This document shows, in pieces, positions 8,387-17,176 of a stretch of DNA of 64,000 bases. The stretch is from JANNVK01 sp031430435 (lineage in GTDB: Bacteria > Acidobacteriota > Blastocatellia > Pyrinomonadales > Pyrinomonadaceae). The number at the start of each line of letters is the position of its first letter. Position 1 is the first letter of the stretch. Made by a program: the position numbers and the translations under genes. The stretch is taken from assembly GCA_031430435.1 (NCBI GenBank), contig JANPBM010000118.1:1-64000 (forward strand). The letters run 5' to 3'. Under the pieces are notes generated by a model. It was not told the origin of the DNA. It ran no database searches and worked only from the letters and a program-made list of their open reading frames with translations.

Positions 8387-9883
8387 TTACTGCTGAGTCG
8401 TCGGTGTCGGTCGGTCGCCGACGACTGTCGTGAACACCTTCGGTATCTGTCCTTGCGTCAAATCACCGCCGTTTTCAATAACTTGGTCAATCAGTTCAAA
8501 TTTCTTTTTGTCGAAATCTTTGGTCATCAAAACCCCGTTTCTATCGATTGTCATCGGGAAATTACCGAAAAATTGGTTTTTGAAATTGTCGAAAAATCCT
8601 GCTTTTTCCGGCGGAAACACATTTTGTCGAGTCGGGTCGGACGGCGGAATTGTCGCTCCCATCAAAGTCAGTTGTTCTTTTGCTTTATCGAGATATTCGC
8701 TGTTCGGAAATTCGCGACAAATCTTTTGAAAATACTTCACGGCTTCATCGGTTTCCTCTTCGGCTTGATATGTTACCGCGATTTTGAAGAGAACTTCGTC
8801 CAAATACGAAAAATTCGGATACTTTTCCAAAATTTCCCGATAACGCGACTGCGAACCTTTCAAACCTTGTTTTTGTTGATCGATGGAGCGTTTGTAATAA
8901 AAATTTGCAATCCATAAATTGTGCAGACCAAGATTGTCTTGAACTTCGCTGAGTCGTGTTTTCACATCGCTTACCAGAATGCTGTTCGGATATTGTTGGA
9001 GCAAAACCTTTAATTTAAGTTCGGCGCGTTTGGCTTTGGTCGCATCGCGGTCGGGAAGTCCGACTTGTCGCATTTCGGACTCGGCAATTTTCAACAAAAC
9101 TCGGTCGGCAAGCGGATGAGTCGGGAAAAATGCGAGCCAATCCTGATAACCTGCGGCGGCTTGAATCAAATTACTGGTGTCGCCTTCCAGATAAAACGAG
9201 TCGGCAATGGCGAGTTTTGCCATCGGTAAATACGGCGACTCGGCGTAAGTTGTGATAATTACGTTGAATAATAATCTGCCGACTTCGTGGTTGCCTTTGC
9301 GAACTTCTTTGGTTGCAAAAACAAAAAGTTCTTTGTCTCTGCCCGGACGAACCGTGCCGAGTAATTCTTCGTATTCGTCATTTCCGCCTTTGCCGAAAAT
9401 ACCCAGAAATTTTTTGTTTTTCTTAACTTCGCGAGCATCGCCCTCGGTTGTTTTTGAGGTTGCTCGATCTTTCGCAGTTTCAAGCAAAGCCGTGTCAACT
9501 CTGGCTAAAAGTTCGTTGACCGATGCTTCGGTTGAATCAAAATCGCTTGATTCATATTTTTCGGAACGGTCAACTTTTCCGCGTAAACCGTTGACTTCGG
9601 ATGCCAAACTCGAACTTTCTTTTTCGAGTGATTTCAAACGACCGAGCGGCGTGTTTAAATCGTCTCTTTTATCTTTATCGTCTTTCTTATCTTTTTTGTC
9701 CTTTTTATCTTTGCCGTCGTCTTTCAAACTCGAAATTGCGCTCGACAACGATTTCCGCATCGTGTCTATTTTTTGACGCATAATATCGAGCCGTTGCGAA
9801 GCCGAACCGTCAGATTTCTGCGCCAAACTCGGCAAAACTAAACTCAAAATAATAAATAGACTTATAATTACTGCTTTCTTCAT
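8387..9883 (-). CDS. BamD-like outer-membrane assembly TPR protein, enlarged
   Basis: A 498-aa protein with a signal peptide (MKKAVIISLFIILSLVLPSL, cleavage near AQK) and no lipobox Cys, unlike classical BamD lipoproteins. Residues about 55-75 are an extreme Lys/Asp run (KDKKDKKDKKDDKDKRDD). Residues about 185-420 contain the BamD/YfiO tetratricopeptide array, with units such as GNHEVGRLLFNVIITTYAES, YQDWLAFFPTHPLADRV and AVKYFQKICREFPNSEYL. It is about twice the length of E. coli BamD (about 245 aa), with an extra N-terminal coiled region and a C-terminal tail. The likely role is recruitment of beta-barrel precursors or lipoproteins at the outer membrane. It follows rpe by 6 bases. Confidence 0.8.
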   Translation of the reverse strand: MKKAVIISLFIILSLVLPSLAQKSDGSASQRLDIMRQKIDTMRKSLSSAISSLKDDGKDKKDKKDKKDDKDKRDDLNTPLGRLKSLEKESSSLASEVNGLRGKVDRSEKYESSDFDSTEASVNELLARVDTALLETAKDRATSKTTEGDAREVKKNKKFLGIFGKGGNDEYEELLGTVRPGRDKELFVFATKEVRKGNHEVGRLLFNVIITTYAESPYLPMAKLAIADSFYLEGDTSNLIQAAAGYQDWLAFFPTHPLADRVLLKIAESEMRQVGLPDRDATKAKRAELKLKVLLQQYPNSILVSDVKTRLSEVQDNLGLHNLWIANFYYKRSIDQQKQGLKGSQSRYREILEKYPNFSYLDEVLFKIAVTYQAEEETDEAVKYFQKICREFPNSEYLDKAKEQLTLMGATIPPSDPTRQNVFPPEKAGFFDNFKNQFFGNFPMTIDRNGVLMTKDFDKKKFELIDQVIENGGDLTQGQIPKVFTTVVGDRPTPTTQQ

Positions 9884-9889
9884 AACTTT

Positions 9890-10552
9890 TTATGTCCAAC
9901 TTGTTCCTGCTTGTATCAATTTTTTTACGGCTTCCGCAGGGTTTTCCCGACCGAAAACTGCCGAACCTGCGACAAAAATTTCCGCGCCTGCGGCGGCAAT
10001 TTTACCGATATTTGTTTCATCTATTCCGCCGTCGATTTCGATGCGCGTGTTTAAGTTTCGCTCACGAATCATTGTCCGTAAATTTCGTACTTTCGCAATC
10101 GAACTTTCTATAAAAGTTTGTCCGCCAAAACCCGGATTTACCGACATCAGCAAAACAAAATCCGCAAACTGTAACGCTTCATCTATGACAGATAAAGAGG
10201 TTGCGGGATTTAAAACGATTCCTGCTTTCGCACCTGCTTGTTTGATTGACTGCAACGTGCGATGCAAATGAACGTCTGCTTCGGCGTGTACGGAAACCAT
10301 GTCGGCACCGTTTTCCACGAATTGAACAGCGTAACGACTCGGTTCTTCAATCATTAAATGAGCGTCGATTTTCAGCTTTGTGGCTTTGCGGATTGACTTT
10401 AAAACAGGCAAACCAATCGTAATATTCGGGACAAATCTGCCGTCCATTACGTCAAAATGGACGATGGTTGCTCCGCCTTTTTCGATGGCGTTTATTTCGT
10501 TGCCGAGTTTTGTAAAATCCGCCGATAAAATCGAAGGTGCAATTTCTATCAT
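9890..10552 (-). CDS. rpe: Ribulose-phosphate 3-epimerase
   Basis: A 220-aa TIM-barrel epimerase interconverting D-ribulose 5-phosphate and D-xylulose 5-phosphate. The start at 10550-10552 gives the family-typical MIEIAPSILSADF. The longer frame to 10660 would overlap the upstream gene and adds unrelated residues. Metal and catalytic positions are visible in the HFDVMDGRFVPNIT, DAHLMIEEP, VNPGFGGQTFI and EIDGGIDE motifs. It sits after the PASTA gene in the order fmt-rsmB-PASTA-rpe. Confidence 0.94.
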   Translation of the reverse strand: MIEIAPSILSADFTKLGNEINAIEKGGATIVHFDVMDGRFVPNITIGLPVLKSIRKATKLKIDAHLMIEEPSRYAVQFVENGADMVSVHAEADVHLHRTLQSIKQAGAKAGIVLNPATSLSVIDEALQFADFVLLMSVNPGFGGQTFIESSIAKVRNLRTMIRERNLNTRIEIDGGIDETNIGKIAAAGAEIFVAGSAVFGRENPAEAVKKLIQAGTSWT

Positions 10553-10586
10553 TAAGTTTGTTGCCTGAAATCCGTAAAACGTTGCT

Positions 10587-11276
10587 TTATTGCGGAACTT
10601 TTCGCGGTCGAATATCGCCGCCTGTGTTGGCAACGGGTTTAACCACGGGTTTATTGGCAACCGTTGTATTCGCCTTGGTGACGGTATTTGTCGCGGAACC
10701 GCTTTTATTACTTGAATTCGAATCCTTGTTTGTCTCGCTTTTATTTGAATTAGAGCCGTTCTTGTTGCTTGTCGAACCGTTTTTATTAGTTATGTTAGAA
10801 TTTTTGTTCGCTTTGGACGATTCAACATCGCGTGTGGTCGAAACAGGTTTTTTAACTTCTTTTTTCTTATTCGCGGCTGCGGACGGGTTTTCCGTTGAAT
10901 TGCCTGCCGAGTTCGCTTCATCATTTTTTTCGATGACTGCGGGTTCTTCCGATCCTTCGGGATTTATTCGACTGACGACAACCGAAATAGTTTGTCCTGT
11001 TTTTACCGAATCGCCCGATTTCGGAAGTTGTTCCAATATTGTGTTCGGCTTTTCTTCGCTGAAACGATTTGCCCGACGCTTTAATTTCAAACCGAGTGCG
11101 GCAAGTTCTTTTTCGCTTTCAAGTACATCTTTGCCGACAACTTCGGGAACTTTTACTTCTTCGCCGCGCAACGAAAGCCATACAACGCTGACCAATCCGA
11201 CCAAAAACGCGCCAAGCAAAGCCGCGACAATCGCCATTTTCCCGAACGCGGAAGTTATTGTTTTAATCAAGCTCAC
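10587..11276 (-). CDS. Single-pass PASTA-domain protein with Asn/Ser/Lys-rich tail
   Basis: A 229-aa protein. One transmembrane helix (about residues 13-36) is followed by a single PASTA domain (about 38-103: VKVPEVVGKDVLESEKELAA ... ILEQLPKSGDSVKTGQTISV). The tail of about 120 residues is of low complexity and rich in Asn, Ser, Lys and Thr, ending in a basic DIRPRKVPQ. PASTA domains sense muropeptides in PknB kinases and PBPs; here the kinase part is absent. Its position between rsmB and rpe matches where prpC-prkC-rsgA sit in the Firmicutes fmt-rsmB-...-rpe cluster. This suggests a stand-alone sensor or cell-wall-binding remnant of such a kinase gene, which is inference. Confidence 0.85.
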   Translation of the reverse strand: MSLIKTITSAFGKMAIVAALLGAFLVGLVSVVWLSLRGEEVKVPEVVGKDVLESEKELAALGLKLKRRANRFSEEKPNTILEQLPKSGDSVKTGQTISVVVSRINPEGSEEPAVIEKNDEANSAGNSTENPSAAANKKKEVKKPVSTTRDVESSKANKNSNITNKNGSTSNKNGSNSNKSETNKDSNSSNKSGSATNTVTKANTTVANKPVVKPVANTGGDIRPRKVPQ

Positions 11277-11318
11277 AGTAAAATTATCCCTCTCAAAGCT
11301 ATCAATCTTATCATTTTT

Positions 11319-12587
11319 TTAGCTTTTACGCACCAACTCGGCAATGAAAAAACCGTCAATATCATCACGATTCGGAAAAGTTCGGGCAAAACCTTTGTCG
11401 GTTAAAAACTTTTCGGGCAAATTAGTTTTGACCGCTTCAAACAAGCTGTTTTCTGATAGAAATGTTTCGATAACCTGTTCGTTTTCTTCAACTTCCAGCG
11501 AACACGTTGAATAAATGATTCGTCCGTTTTGTTTCAATAATTTTGATGCGTTAGTTAGTATTTTAAGTTGCTTTTTAAATAAATCGGCAAAATCTTTTTC
11601 TTGTAAATGGTAGCGAATTTCAGGGTTATGACGAATCGTACCTGTTCCCGTGCAAGGTGCGTCAAGCAAAATTACATCAAAACTTTCATCGGCAAACGGC
11701 AGAGATTTTTCCGCGTTATATTGCAAAACTTGAACATTTTTTAAGCCTTGATTTCGGCAAATTTCCCGCATGGTTTCCACCCGCCGAAAATACAAATCGC
11801 CGCCGACAACTAAGTTTTTTTTCGTGTCAGCCGCAACTTGACTTAACTTGCTGGCAGGTGCGGCACAAACATCCAAAAAACTCTCGTCTTCTTTTAACGC
11901 AACGGTTTGCCCGACAATTTGCGAGGCTTCGTCTTGAAAATAAATCTTTCCGTTTTCGGCTAATTCACGCAAAAACTTGCGGTCGTTTTTAGTTTCTTCG
12001 TTCTCTAAAAGTTTTTTTATCGCATCCGTAGTCTTGTTTGTAAATCGAAAACTGAGCTTCGGCGTTTCGTTGTTTGCAACCGCAATTTTTTCGGTTTCTT
12101 CGATGCCGAAATTCTTTGTCCAACGTTCGATTAACCAACGCGGATGCGAAGTTTCGAGCGAAATTCGTTCGATTTCATCGTTAAACTTCGGCTCAAATTT
12201 TTCGCGTGTGGCACGTCGCAGAATTGCGTTGACAAAACCCGTCGCTGATTGTTTTTTTGCCAGATGAACCAAATTTACACTTTCATTGATTGCCGAATAT
12301 GCGGGAATTTTGTCGAGAAAAATAAGCTGATAAAGTCCGAGCCGCAACGCGATCCGCACCGAAACATCGAGTTTATTACCCGAAAAAGTTTCGATGATTT
12401 TGTCCAGATACATTTGTTTCCGTAATGTTCCGAGCGTTAGTTCGTGACACAACCCGCGATCGTTCGGCTGAAGTTTTTCTTCAAAAATCGGCAGCATCAC
12501 GGACGAAAACGACTTTTCCGTTTCAATTTTCAGCAAAACTTGGAACGCCGCCAAACGTGCAGGCGAAACTTTTCGCTCAAATCCCAT
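11319..12587 (-). CDS. rsmB: 16S rRNA (cytosine-967 C5)-methyltransferase
   Basis: About 422 aa. The N-terminal NusB-like RNA-binding helical domain (KVSPARLAAFQVLLKIETEK ... NAILRRATREKF) is followed by a SAM-dependent methyltransferase. Motifs are DVCAAPASKLSQ, the SAM acidic residue in VVGGDLY, the catalytic-site Pro-Cys DAPCTGTGTIRHNPEI and the catalytic Cys in IIYSTCSLEVEENEQV. The ATG at 12585-12587 was preferred. An upstream GTG at 12663-12665 would add 26 residues and overlap fmt by 35 bases, and the known family begins close to the chosen site. Confidence 0.92.
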   Translation of the reverse strand: MGFERKVSPARLAAFQVLLKIETEKSFSSVMLPIFEEKLQPNDRGLCHELTLGTLRKQMYLDKIIETFSGNKLDVSVRIALRLGLYQLIFLDKIPAYSAINESVNLVHLAKKQSATGFVNAILRRATREKFEPKFNDEIERISLETSHPRWLIERWTKNFGIEETEKIAVANNETPKLSFRFTNKTTDAIKKLLENEETKNDRKFLRELAENGKIYFQDEASQIVGQTVALKEDESFLDVCAAPASKLSQVAADTKKNLVVGGDLYFRRVETMREICRNQGLKNVQVLQYNAEKSLPFADESFDVILLDAPCTGTGTIRHNPEIRYHLQEKDFADLFKKQLKILTNASKLLKQNGRIIYSTCSLEVEENEQVIETFLSENSLFEAVKTNLPEKFLTDKGFARTFPNRDDIDGFFIAELVRKS

Positions 12588-12630
12588 GGCTTTCGGTTTG
12601 CGTAAATCTTTTTTTATTACTTTGATGTTT

Positions 12631-13560
12631 TTATTCAAAATGTTCTCCGATTTGAATTTTAACACCGTTCAAAAAATCGCGTGTCGTCATTCGGCGTTTT
12701 CCTTCAATCTGTAATTCACTAATCTTCAAAAGTGTTTGTTCTCCGCAACTTACAATCAAATTATCGCCTTTTGCTTCTGTAATTTGTCCTTTGTCATTCG
12801 TCATTTGTCCTTCGTCAATCGGGTTGCATTTCCAAATTGTCAGTTTTTTTCCTTGATAGAAAGTGTAAGTTGTCGGAAACGGTTGAAAACCTCGCACGCG
12901 GTTCGTGATTTCGGTTGCCGATAAATTCCAATCAATTCTGCCGTCGTCCTTTTTCATGATTGGTGCAAGCGTGTAAAGCTCATGGTTTTGCGGACGCGGA
13001 ATAATTTCGTCTAAACTTGTAAGCGTGTCGGATAAAAGACTTGCACCATCGTGCGACAAACGTTCAAGCAAATCGACAGTAGTTTCATCGTTGCCGATTT
13101 CGGTTTCGGATTGAAGCAAAATGTCGCCGGTATCAAGTCCGATGTCCATATTCATGGTCGTAATTCCGGTCTTTTCTTCGCCGTTGACGATTGCCCAATT
13201 AACAGGTGCGGCACCGCGATATTTCGGCAAAAGCGAAAAATGAACGTTGATACAACCTTTCGGGAACGATTTTAGGAAAGTTTCGGGCAAAATACGTCCG
13301 TATGCGACAACCACCGCGACATCGGCTTTTGCAGATTGAAAAAGCTCTAAAGTTTCCGCAGTTTTTATTTTTTCAGGCTGAAAAACAGGAATATTATTCG
13401 CAATCGCACACGCTTTCACGGGCGAAAACGTCAATTTGTTGCCGCGTCCCGAAGGTCGATCGGGCTGCGTCCAAACGGCGACAACTTCGTGTCCGTCGGC
13501 GATAATTTTTTCCAAGGTCGGAACAGCGGCTTGCGGCGTTCCCATAAAAACAATTTTCAT
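12631..13560 (-). CDS. fmt: Methionyl-tRNA formyltransferase
   Basis: A 309-aa enzyme that transfers a formyl group from 10-formyl-THF to initiator Met-tRNA. It has the N-terminal Rossmann start MKIVFMGTPQAAVPTLEKI, the catalytic Asn/His signature NVHFSLLPKYRGAAPVNWAI, the MDIGLDTGDIL segment and a C-terminal OB-like domain. A short internal repeat of DEGQMTNDKGQI appears as an insertion in the C-terminal domain. It leads into rsmB. Peptide deformylase, its functional partner, is encoded elsewhere in the window at 21582. Confidence 0.95.
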   Translation of the reverse strand: MKIVFMGTPQAAVPTLEKIIADGHEVVAVWTQPDRPSGRGNKLTFSPVKACAIANNIPVFQPEKIKTAETLELFQSAKADVAVVVAYGRILPETFLKSFPKGCINVHFSLLPKYRGAAPVNWAIVNGEEKTGITTMNMDIGLDTGDILLQSETEIGNDETTVDLLERLSHDGASLLSDTLTSLDEIIPRPQNHELYTLAPIMKKDDGRIDWNLSATEITNRVRGFQPFPTTYTFYQGKKLTIWKCNPIDEGQMTNDKGQITEAKGDNLIVSCGEQTLLKISELQIEGKRRMTTRDFLNGVKIQIGEHFE

Positions 13561-13578
13561 TAGGTTGATTTTACCGCA

Positions 13579-14754
13579 TCAAAATTGCGATTGCGAAGGT
13601 CGCGTGATAAAAAATCCCGCTTTAAGTTGCGGAAAATTGACGATATAGTTTACTTTCCATTCGTGCAAAAATTTTTCAGCGTCCGATTTTTTGACCAACG
13701 CATAAACACTTCCGCCGAAACCCGCGCCAAACGCCGAACTCGCAATCGCACCGATTTCGCGGGCATTTTGCTGTAAATAATTAGTTTCCGGTGTTTGGTT
13801 TCCCAGCAGTTTATCCGCGTTTTTATGCGATATATGAATCAATTCACCGATGCTTTCAACCTCGCCGTTTTTCAAAAATTCAGAAACTTGCGGAATAATT
13901 TCAAAATTTTCTGTGTGAAATTGTGTCAACCGATTGATTAAATTTTGGTCGTTAAGTTTGGCTTTAACCGTTTCAATGCCGTATTTTTCAACAATTTCCG
14001 CAAGCGTTAATTTGTCGTCAAACTTATCAACAATTTCTCGCGTCATCAGCGACAGACGATTATATTTATCTTTTGCGGTACCTGTTTTTTCGGCAATAAC
14101 TCCGCTTGAAGCAATCACAAAAACGTAATCTTCGGAAAGCGGGAAATCGCCTTCGTGACGCACGGGACAAAATGAAAATCGGCTCAAAGTGTTATGTTTA
14201 CAATAGATTATCGCAGTTTGATCTTGGCTTCCGCCGAACGTGCCAACGCCTTTATCGCCTTTCAAATCGCCGAAATCGTAACCGTTTTCCACACAACCGA
14301 GATAGTTGGCAAACTCAAATTCATCGCGGATATTTTGTTTGTATTCATCGAATTCGGGCAGATTATTTGCTTTTGAAATCGCCGTAAAAGTCGCGATTAT
14401 CAATGCCGATGAACTTGAAACTCCGGCGGCTTGCGGTAAATCTGAAGTAAAATTTACGTCAACGCCGATAAGTTGTTTAGTTTTGAAATTTCGGGCGATT
14501 CGCTTAGCGACTGTTTGCGGATACTTTGCCCACCGGTTTTCTAGAATCGATAAACCTTCACGAATCCGAAACGTGATAACTTCATTGGTGTCATCATTTA
14601 TGAGAGTTACATATTCGTTGTCGGTTGCCGTAAAAGTAACGTTAAAACCTTTGTCAATCGCACAAACAATTGAACGACCGCCGCAATAATCGGTATGTTT
14701 TCCTAAGAATTCGATTCTTCCCGCGACAAAAAAACTATTTATATTTGAATCCAT
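13579..14754 (-). CDS. Galactokinase-like GHMP kinase
   Basis: A 391-aa GHMP sugar kinase. The N-terminal sugar-binding motif GRIEFLGKHTDYCGGRS corresponds to the galactokinase signature (GRVNLIGEHTDY in GalK). The ATP loop is LPQAAGVSSSSALI, and the third GHMP motif is SSAFGAGFGGSVYAL. It most likely phosphorylates galactose or a related hexose at C1. The start overlaps the end of the upstream nucleotidyltransferase gene by 20 bases, so kinase and nucleotidyltransferase probably work in sequence: sugar to sugar-1-phosphate to NDP-sugar. No galT, galE or transporter is present to fix the substrate. Confidence 0.85.
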   Translation of the reverse strand: MDSNINSFFVAGRIEFLGKHTDYCGGRSIVCAIDKGFNVTFTATDNEYVTLINDDTNEVITFRIREGLSILENRWAKYPQTVAKRIARNFKTKQLIGVDVNFTSDLPQAAGVSSSSALIIATFTAISKANNLPEFDEYKQNIRDEFEFANYLGCVENGYDFGDLKGDKGVGTFGGSQDQTAIIYCKHNTLSRFSFCPVRHEGDFPLSEDYVFVIASSGVIAEKTGTAKDKYNRLSLMTREIVDKFDDKLTLAEIVEKYGIETVKAKLNDQNLINRLTQFHTENFEIIPQVSEFLKNGEVESIGELIHISHKNADKLLGNQTPETNYLQQNAREIGAIASSAFGAGFGGSVYALVKKSDAEKFLHEWKVNYIVNFPQLKAGFFITRPSQSQF

Positions 14755-15523
14755 TTTCGGTTAATTTTCGTGCTACGCTTTCAATATCCGCTCGGCTCGA
14801 TAAGTCTGAAACGCCTCCGTTTGAATACACGGCTTTGAATTTTTCGCCTAAGTTTTCAATGGCAAATTTGACGGCATCAGCCAGTTCAAATTCGCCGCGC
14901 GATGAAATGTCGATGTTTTTACAGGCTTCAAATATGTTTGGCGAAAACAACCACGCATTCATCGAAACAAATGAATTTTCAACGATGTTTGCAGGTTTTT
15001 CAACTATTCGGGTCAAATAATTGTTTTCATCAAATTCAATGACTGCAAATTTTTGAATTTTTTCAGCCGAAATATTACTTTTTGCAATCAAACTTTCTCG
15101 ATTAAACGCAACTAAGCCTGTTCCGGTTAAATTTTGCAACTGTCGTAACGCATTGTCGGGATACAGGTTGTCGGAATTTATGACTAAAAAATGTTCGCCG
15201 TTCGCAAACTTTTCAGCCGCTAAAACTGCGTTTGCCGTGCCGAGCGGTTTTTCTTGAATTACGAAGCTCAAGCCATTTTTTCGGCAAAAATCTTTCAAAA
15301 TTTCGTGTTCATCGCCGATGACAAGACAAATTTCCGTAAAATCGGCGGAGCGTAAACTTTCCAAAATAAAGTCGAGAAAAGTTTTATTATCGGCAATCGG
15401 AATCAACGCTTTTACGCCGAGTTCGGCAATTTTCGCTTGTTCGGAATCAAGTTTTGAATTTGCATCAACGGCTCGCATTCGCGTTCCCAATCCGCGTGCG
15501 AGAATTACGGCTTTGGTTGTCAT
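14735..15523 (-). CDS. Sugar-1-phosphate nucleotidylyltransferase
   Basis: A 262-aa NTP-transferase-fold protein starting MTTKAVILARGLGTRM, the nucleotide-binding GxGTRM loop of sugar nucleotidyltransferases. Further signs are the conserved KALIPIADNKTFLDFILESL segment and NSDNLYP (the metal-binding Asp). It has no C-terminal left-handed beta-helix. It starts inside the 3' end of the alkaline-phosphatase frame (4-base overlap) and overlaps the galactokinase-like gene by 20 bases, so the three are likely co-transcribed. The proposed reaction is sugar-1-P + NTP to NDP-sugar; the base and sugar are unknown. Confidence 0.82.
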   Translation of the reverse strand: MTTKAVILARGLGTRMRAVDANSKLDSEQAKIAELGVKALIPIADNKTFLDFILESLRSADFTEICLVIGDEHEILKDFCRKNGLSFVIQEKPLGTANAVLAAEKFANGEHFLVINSDNLYPDNALRQLQNLTGTGLVAFNRESLIAKSNISAEKIQKFAVIEFDENNYLTRIVEKPANIVENSFVSMNAWLFSPNIFEACKNIDISSRGEFELADAVKFAIENLGEKFKAVYSNGGVSDLSSRADIESVARKLTENGFKYK

Positions 15524-17052
15524 TTCTTAAACCTGAATGCGTCTGCCATAACATAAAAAATCCAATTTTCTTCCATTGAACCGCGAATTAAATGTGCGTT
15601 TACACCGGTTGCAAAAATCGCTACATCTTCGCCGCCGTGTGTTTCACTGTCGAGTGGAACAATCGCTTCTTGTTTGTAATCGGGATCGGCTGTGTCAACT
15701 TCGTTCAAATCGGGACGAACTGTTTTCGCTCCCGGACCGTTTGCGTATGTCAGTGTTGTACGCGGTAAACCGTTTTTGTCTTTCGCGGGTTTTTCTTCCG
15801 CCATTCCGTTATCGTCAACTTCGCGGACTAAGCCTAAAATGTTGTTTCCGCGAATCGGATAACCGCCCATATTGAAGGTGTGCGAATGGTCTGCGGTAAC
15901 AATTATCAATGTTTCGTCAAGATTGACTTTTTGTGCGGCAGTGCGTACGGCATTGGAAAATTCGATAGTTTCAGTTAATGCACGATACGCATTTCCGTCG
16001 TGATGTGCGTGGTCAATGCGTCCGCCTTCAACCATTAAGAAAAAGCCTTTTTTGTTTTTTGCCAGCAGATCAATTGATTTTGAAGTCATTTCAGACAAAC
16101 TCGGTTCGCCGTCTTTGTCCTTCGGTCGGTCGTGTTCGTATTTCATGTGCGAACGCTCGAAAAGTCCGAGTAAATGCTTGGTTTTCTTAACGTCTGTTTC
16201 GTCGAAACCTTTTTTATCGTAAATATATTTTGAATCTTTATATTTGCTTAACCATTCGTTTGTCAGATTTCTGCCGTCTGACCGCTCGCCTTTTTTGTCG
16301 ATATATTCGGGGTCGAATTCCGTGTTCGGAATAAATTTTGCGCGACCGCCGCCCAATGCAACTTCTAACCCGTCGCCGTAATTAAATTCGATCAATTGGC
16401 GTGCAATATCGGGGAATTTTGCATCGAAAGCGTCTTTGCGGCGGAGTAAAATATCACCGTCCGATTCCCAGTCGCGGTCGGGCGCGTGTGCGTAGCAAGC
16501 TCCCGGCGTGGCGTGCGTAAGTCGTGCGGTGGTAACAATTCCGGTTGATTTTCCGGCATCTTCCGCCATCTCTAAAATCGTTTTTGTCTCGTTTCCTTTG
16601 ACGGTTTTATAATCGCCGCGAACAACGTTTTGATTGACCGATAAAATTCCTTCGTCTGTTTTTACACCCGAAATTATCGCCGACATCGTTGGGGCGGAAT
16701 CCGATGTTTGCTGATTTACCGAGTAAGTTTTAGACAGTGCCGAGAACGGAAACTCTTCAAAACTGAGCCGATTTTCTTCGCCGCTTTCACCGCGTAATTG
16801 ACCTTCTAAAATGCGCGAAGCCGTCAACGTCGAAACGCCCATTCCGTCGCCGACAAATAAAATGACATTTTTGGCTTTGCCTTTGCGAAGTTTAGTTTTC
16901 TTGGCGTTTTCAATCGCGTTCCACCCGTCGCGTTTCCACGTTTCAGCCGATTCGATTCGTTTGGTCGGATACGGCTGAGATTGGGCGAAAGTTGAAATAG
17001 CGAACGCCGAAAGGATGACCGACGAAAGTAATTTTTTGAATTGTTTTTGCAT
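15520..17052 (-). CDS. Alkaline phosphatase (PhoA family), exported
   Basis: A 510-aa protein with a signal peptide (MQKQFKKLLSSVILSAFAIS, cleavage near FAQ). Metal and catalytic motifs of the alkaline phosphatase superfamily are all visible: LFVGDGMGVST (Asp ligand), TSDSAPTMSA (catalytic Ser), TARLTHATPGACYAH, VEGGRIDHAHHDGN, TADHSHTFNMGG and SETHGGEDVAIFATG. It hydrolyses phosphomonoesters in the periplasm. There are additional insertions relative to E. coli PhoA (about 470 aa), as in other environmental PhoA proteins. No Pho-box was recognised upstream. Confidence 0.93.
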   Translation of the reverse strand: MQKQFKKLLSSVILSAFAISTFAQSQPYPTKRIESAETWKRDGWNAIENAKKTKLRKGKAKNVILFVGDGMGVSTLTASRILEGQLRGESGEENRLSFEEFPFSALSKTYSVNQQTSDSAPTMSAIISGVKTDEGILSVNQNVVRGDYKTVKGNETKTILEMAEDAGKSTGIVTTARLTHATPGACYAHAPDRDWESDGDILLRRKDAFDAKFPDIARQLIEFNYGDGLEVALGGGRAKFIPNTEFDPEYIDKKGERSDGRNLTNEWLSKYKDSKYIYDKKGFDETDVKKTKHLLGLFERSHMKYEHDRPKDKDGEPSLSEMTSKSIDLLAKNKKGFFLMVEGGRIDHAHHDGNAYRALTETIEFSNAVRTAAQKVNLDETLIIVTADHSHTFNMGGYPIRGNNILGLVREVDDNGMAEEKPAKDKNGLPRTTLTYANGPGAKTVRPDLNEVDTADPDYKQEAIVPLDSETHGGEDVAIFATGVNAHLIRGSMEENWIFYVMADAFRFKK

Positions 17053-17099
17053 ATTTTTAGTTTAACCGGAACTGTATTTCAAATTTGTTACAAACAAAA

Positions 17100-17137
17100 A
17101 TCGGCGCCGAAATTTATTGAAATTCAACGCCGAGTTG
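17100..17137 (-). terminator. Probable terminator after the 17.2-kb gene
   Basis: On the minus strand, TCGGCG ... CGCCGA forms a stem with an AT-rich loop, followed by TTTTTG. It lies between the stop of the secreted-protein gene (17177) and the alkaline phosphatase start. Confidence 0.5.
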
Positions 17138-17176
17138 ATAATAATCGGTTGAAGTTATTTGCCTTCTGCCTTTTTT

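Noticed and set aside
9252..9776. 174-aa plus-strand ORF over the BamD-like gene
   Set aside because: Ser/Leu/Phe-rich antisense of the Lys/Asp run; the minus-strand frame has signal peptide and TPR units.
10537..11322. 261-aa plus-strand ORF over the PASTA gene
   Set aside because: Its Leu/Phe/Ser-rich composition is the antisense of an Asn/Ser/Lys-rich coding tail; the minus strand gives a TM helix and a PASTA domain.
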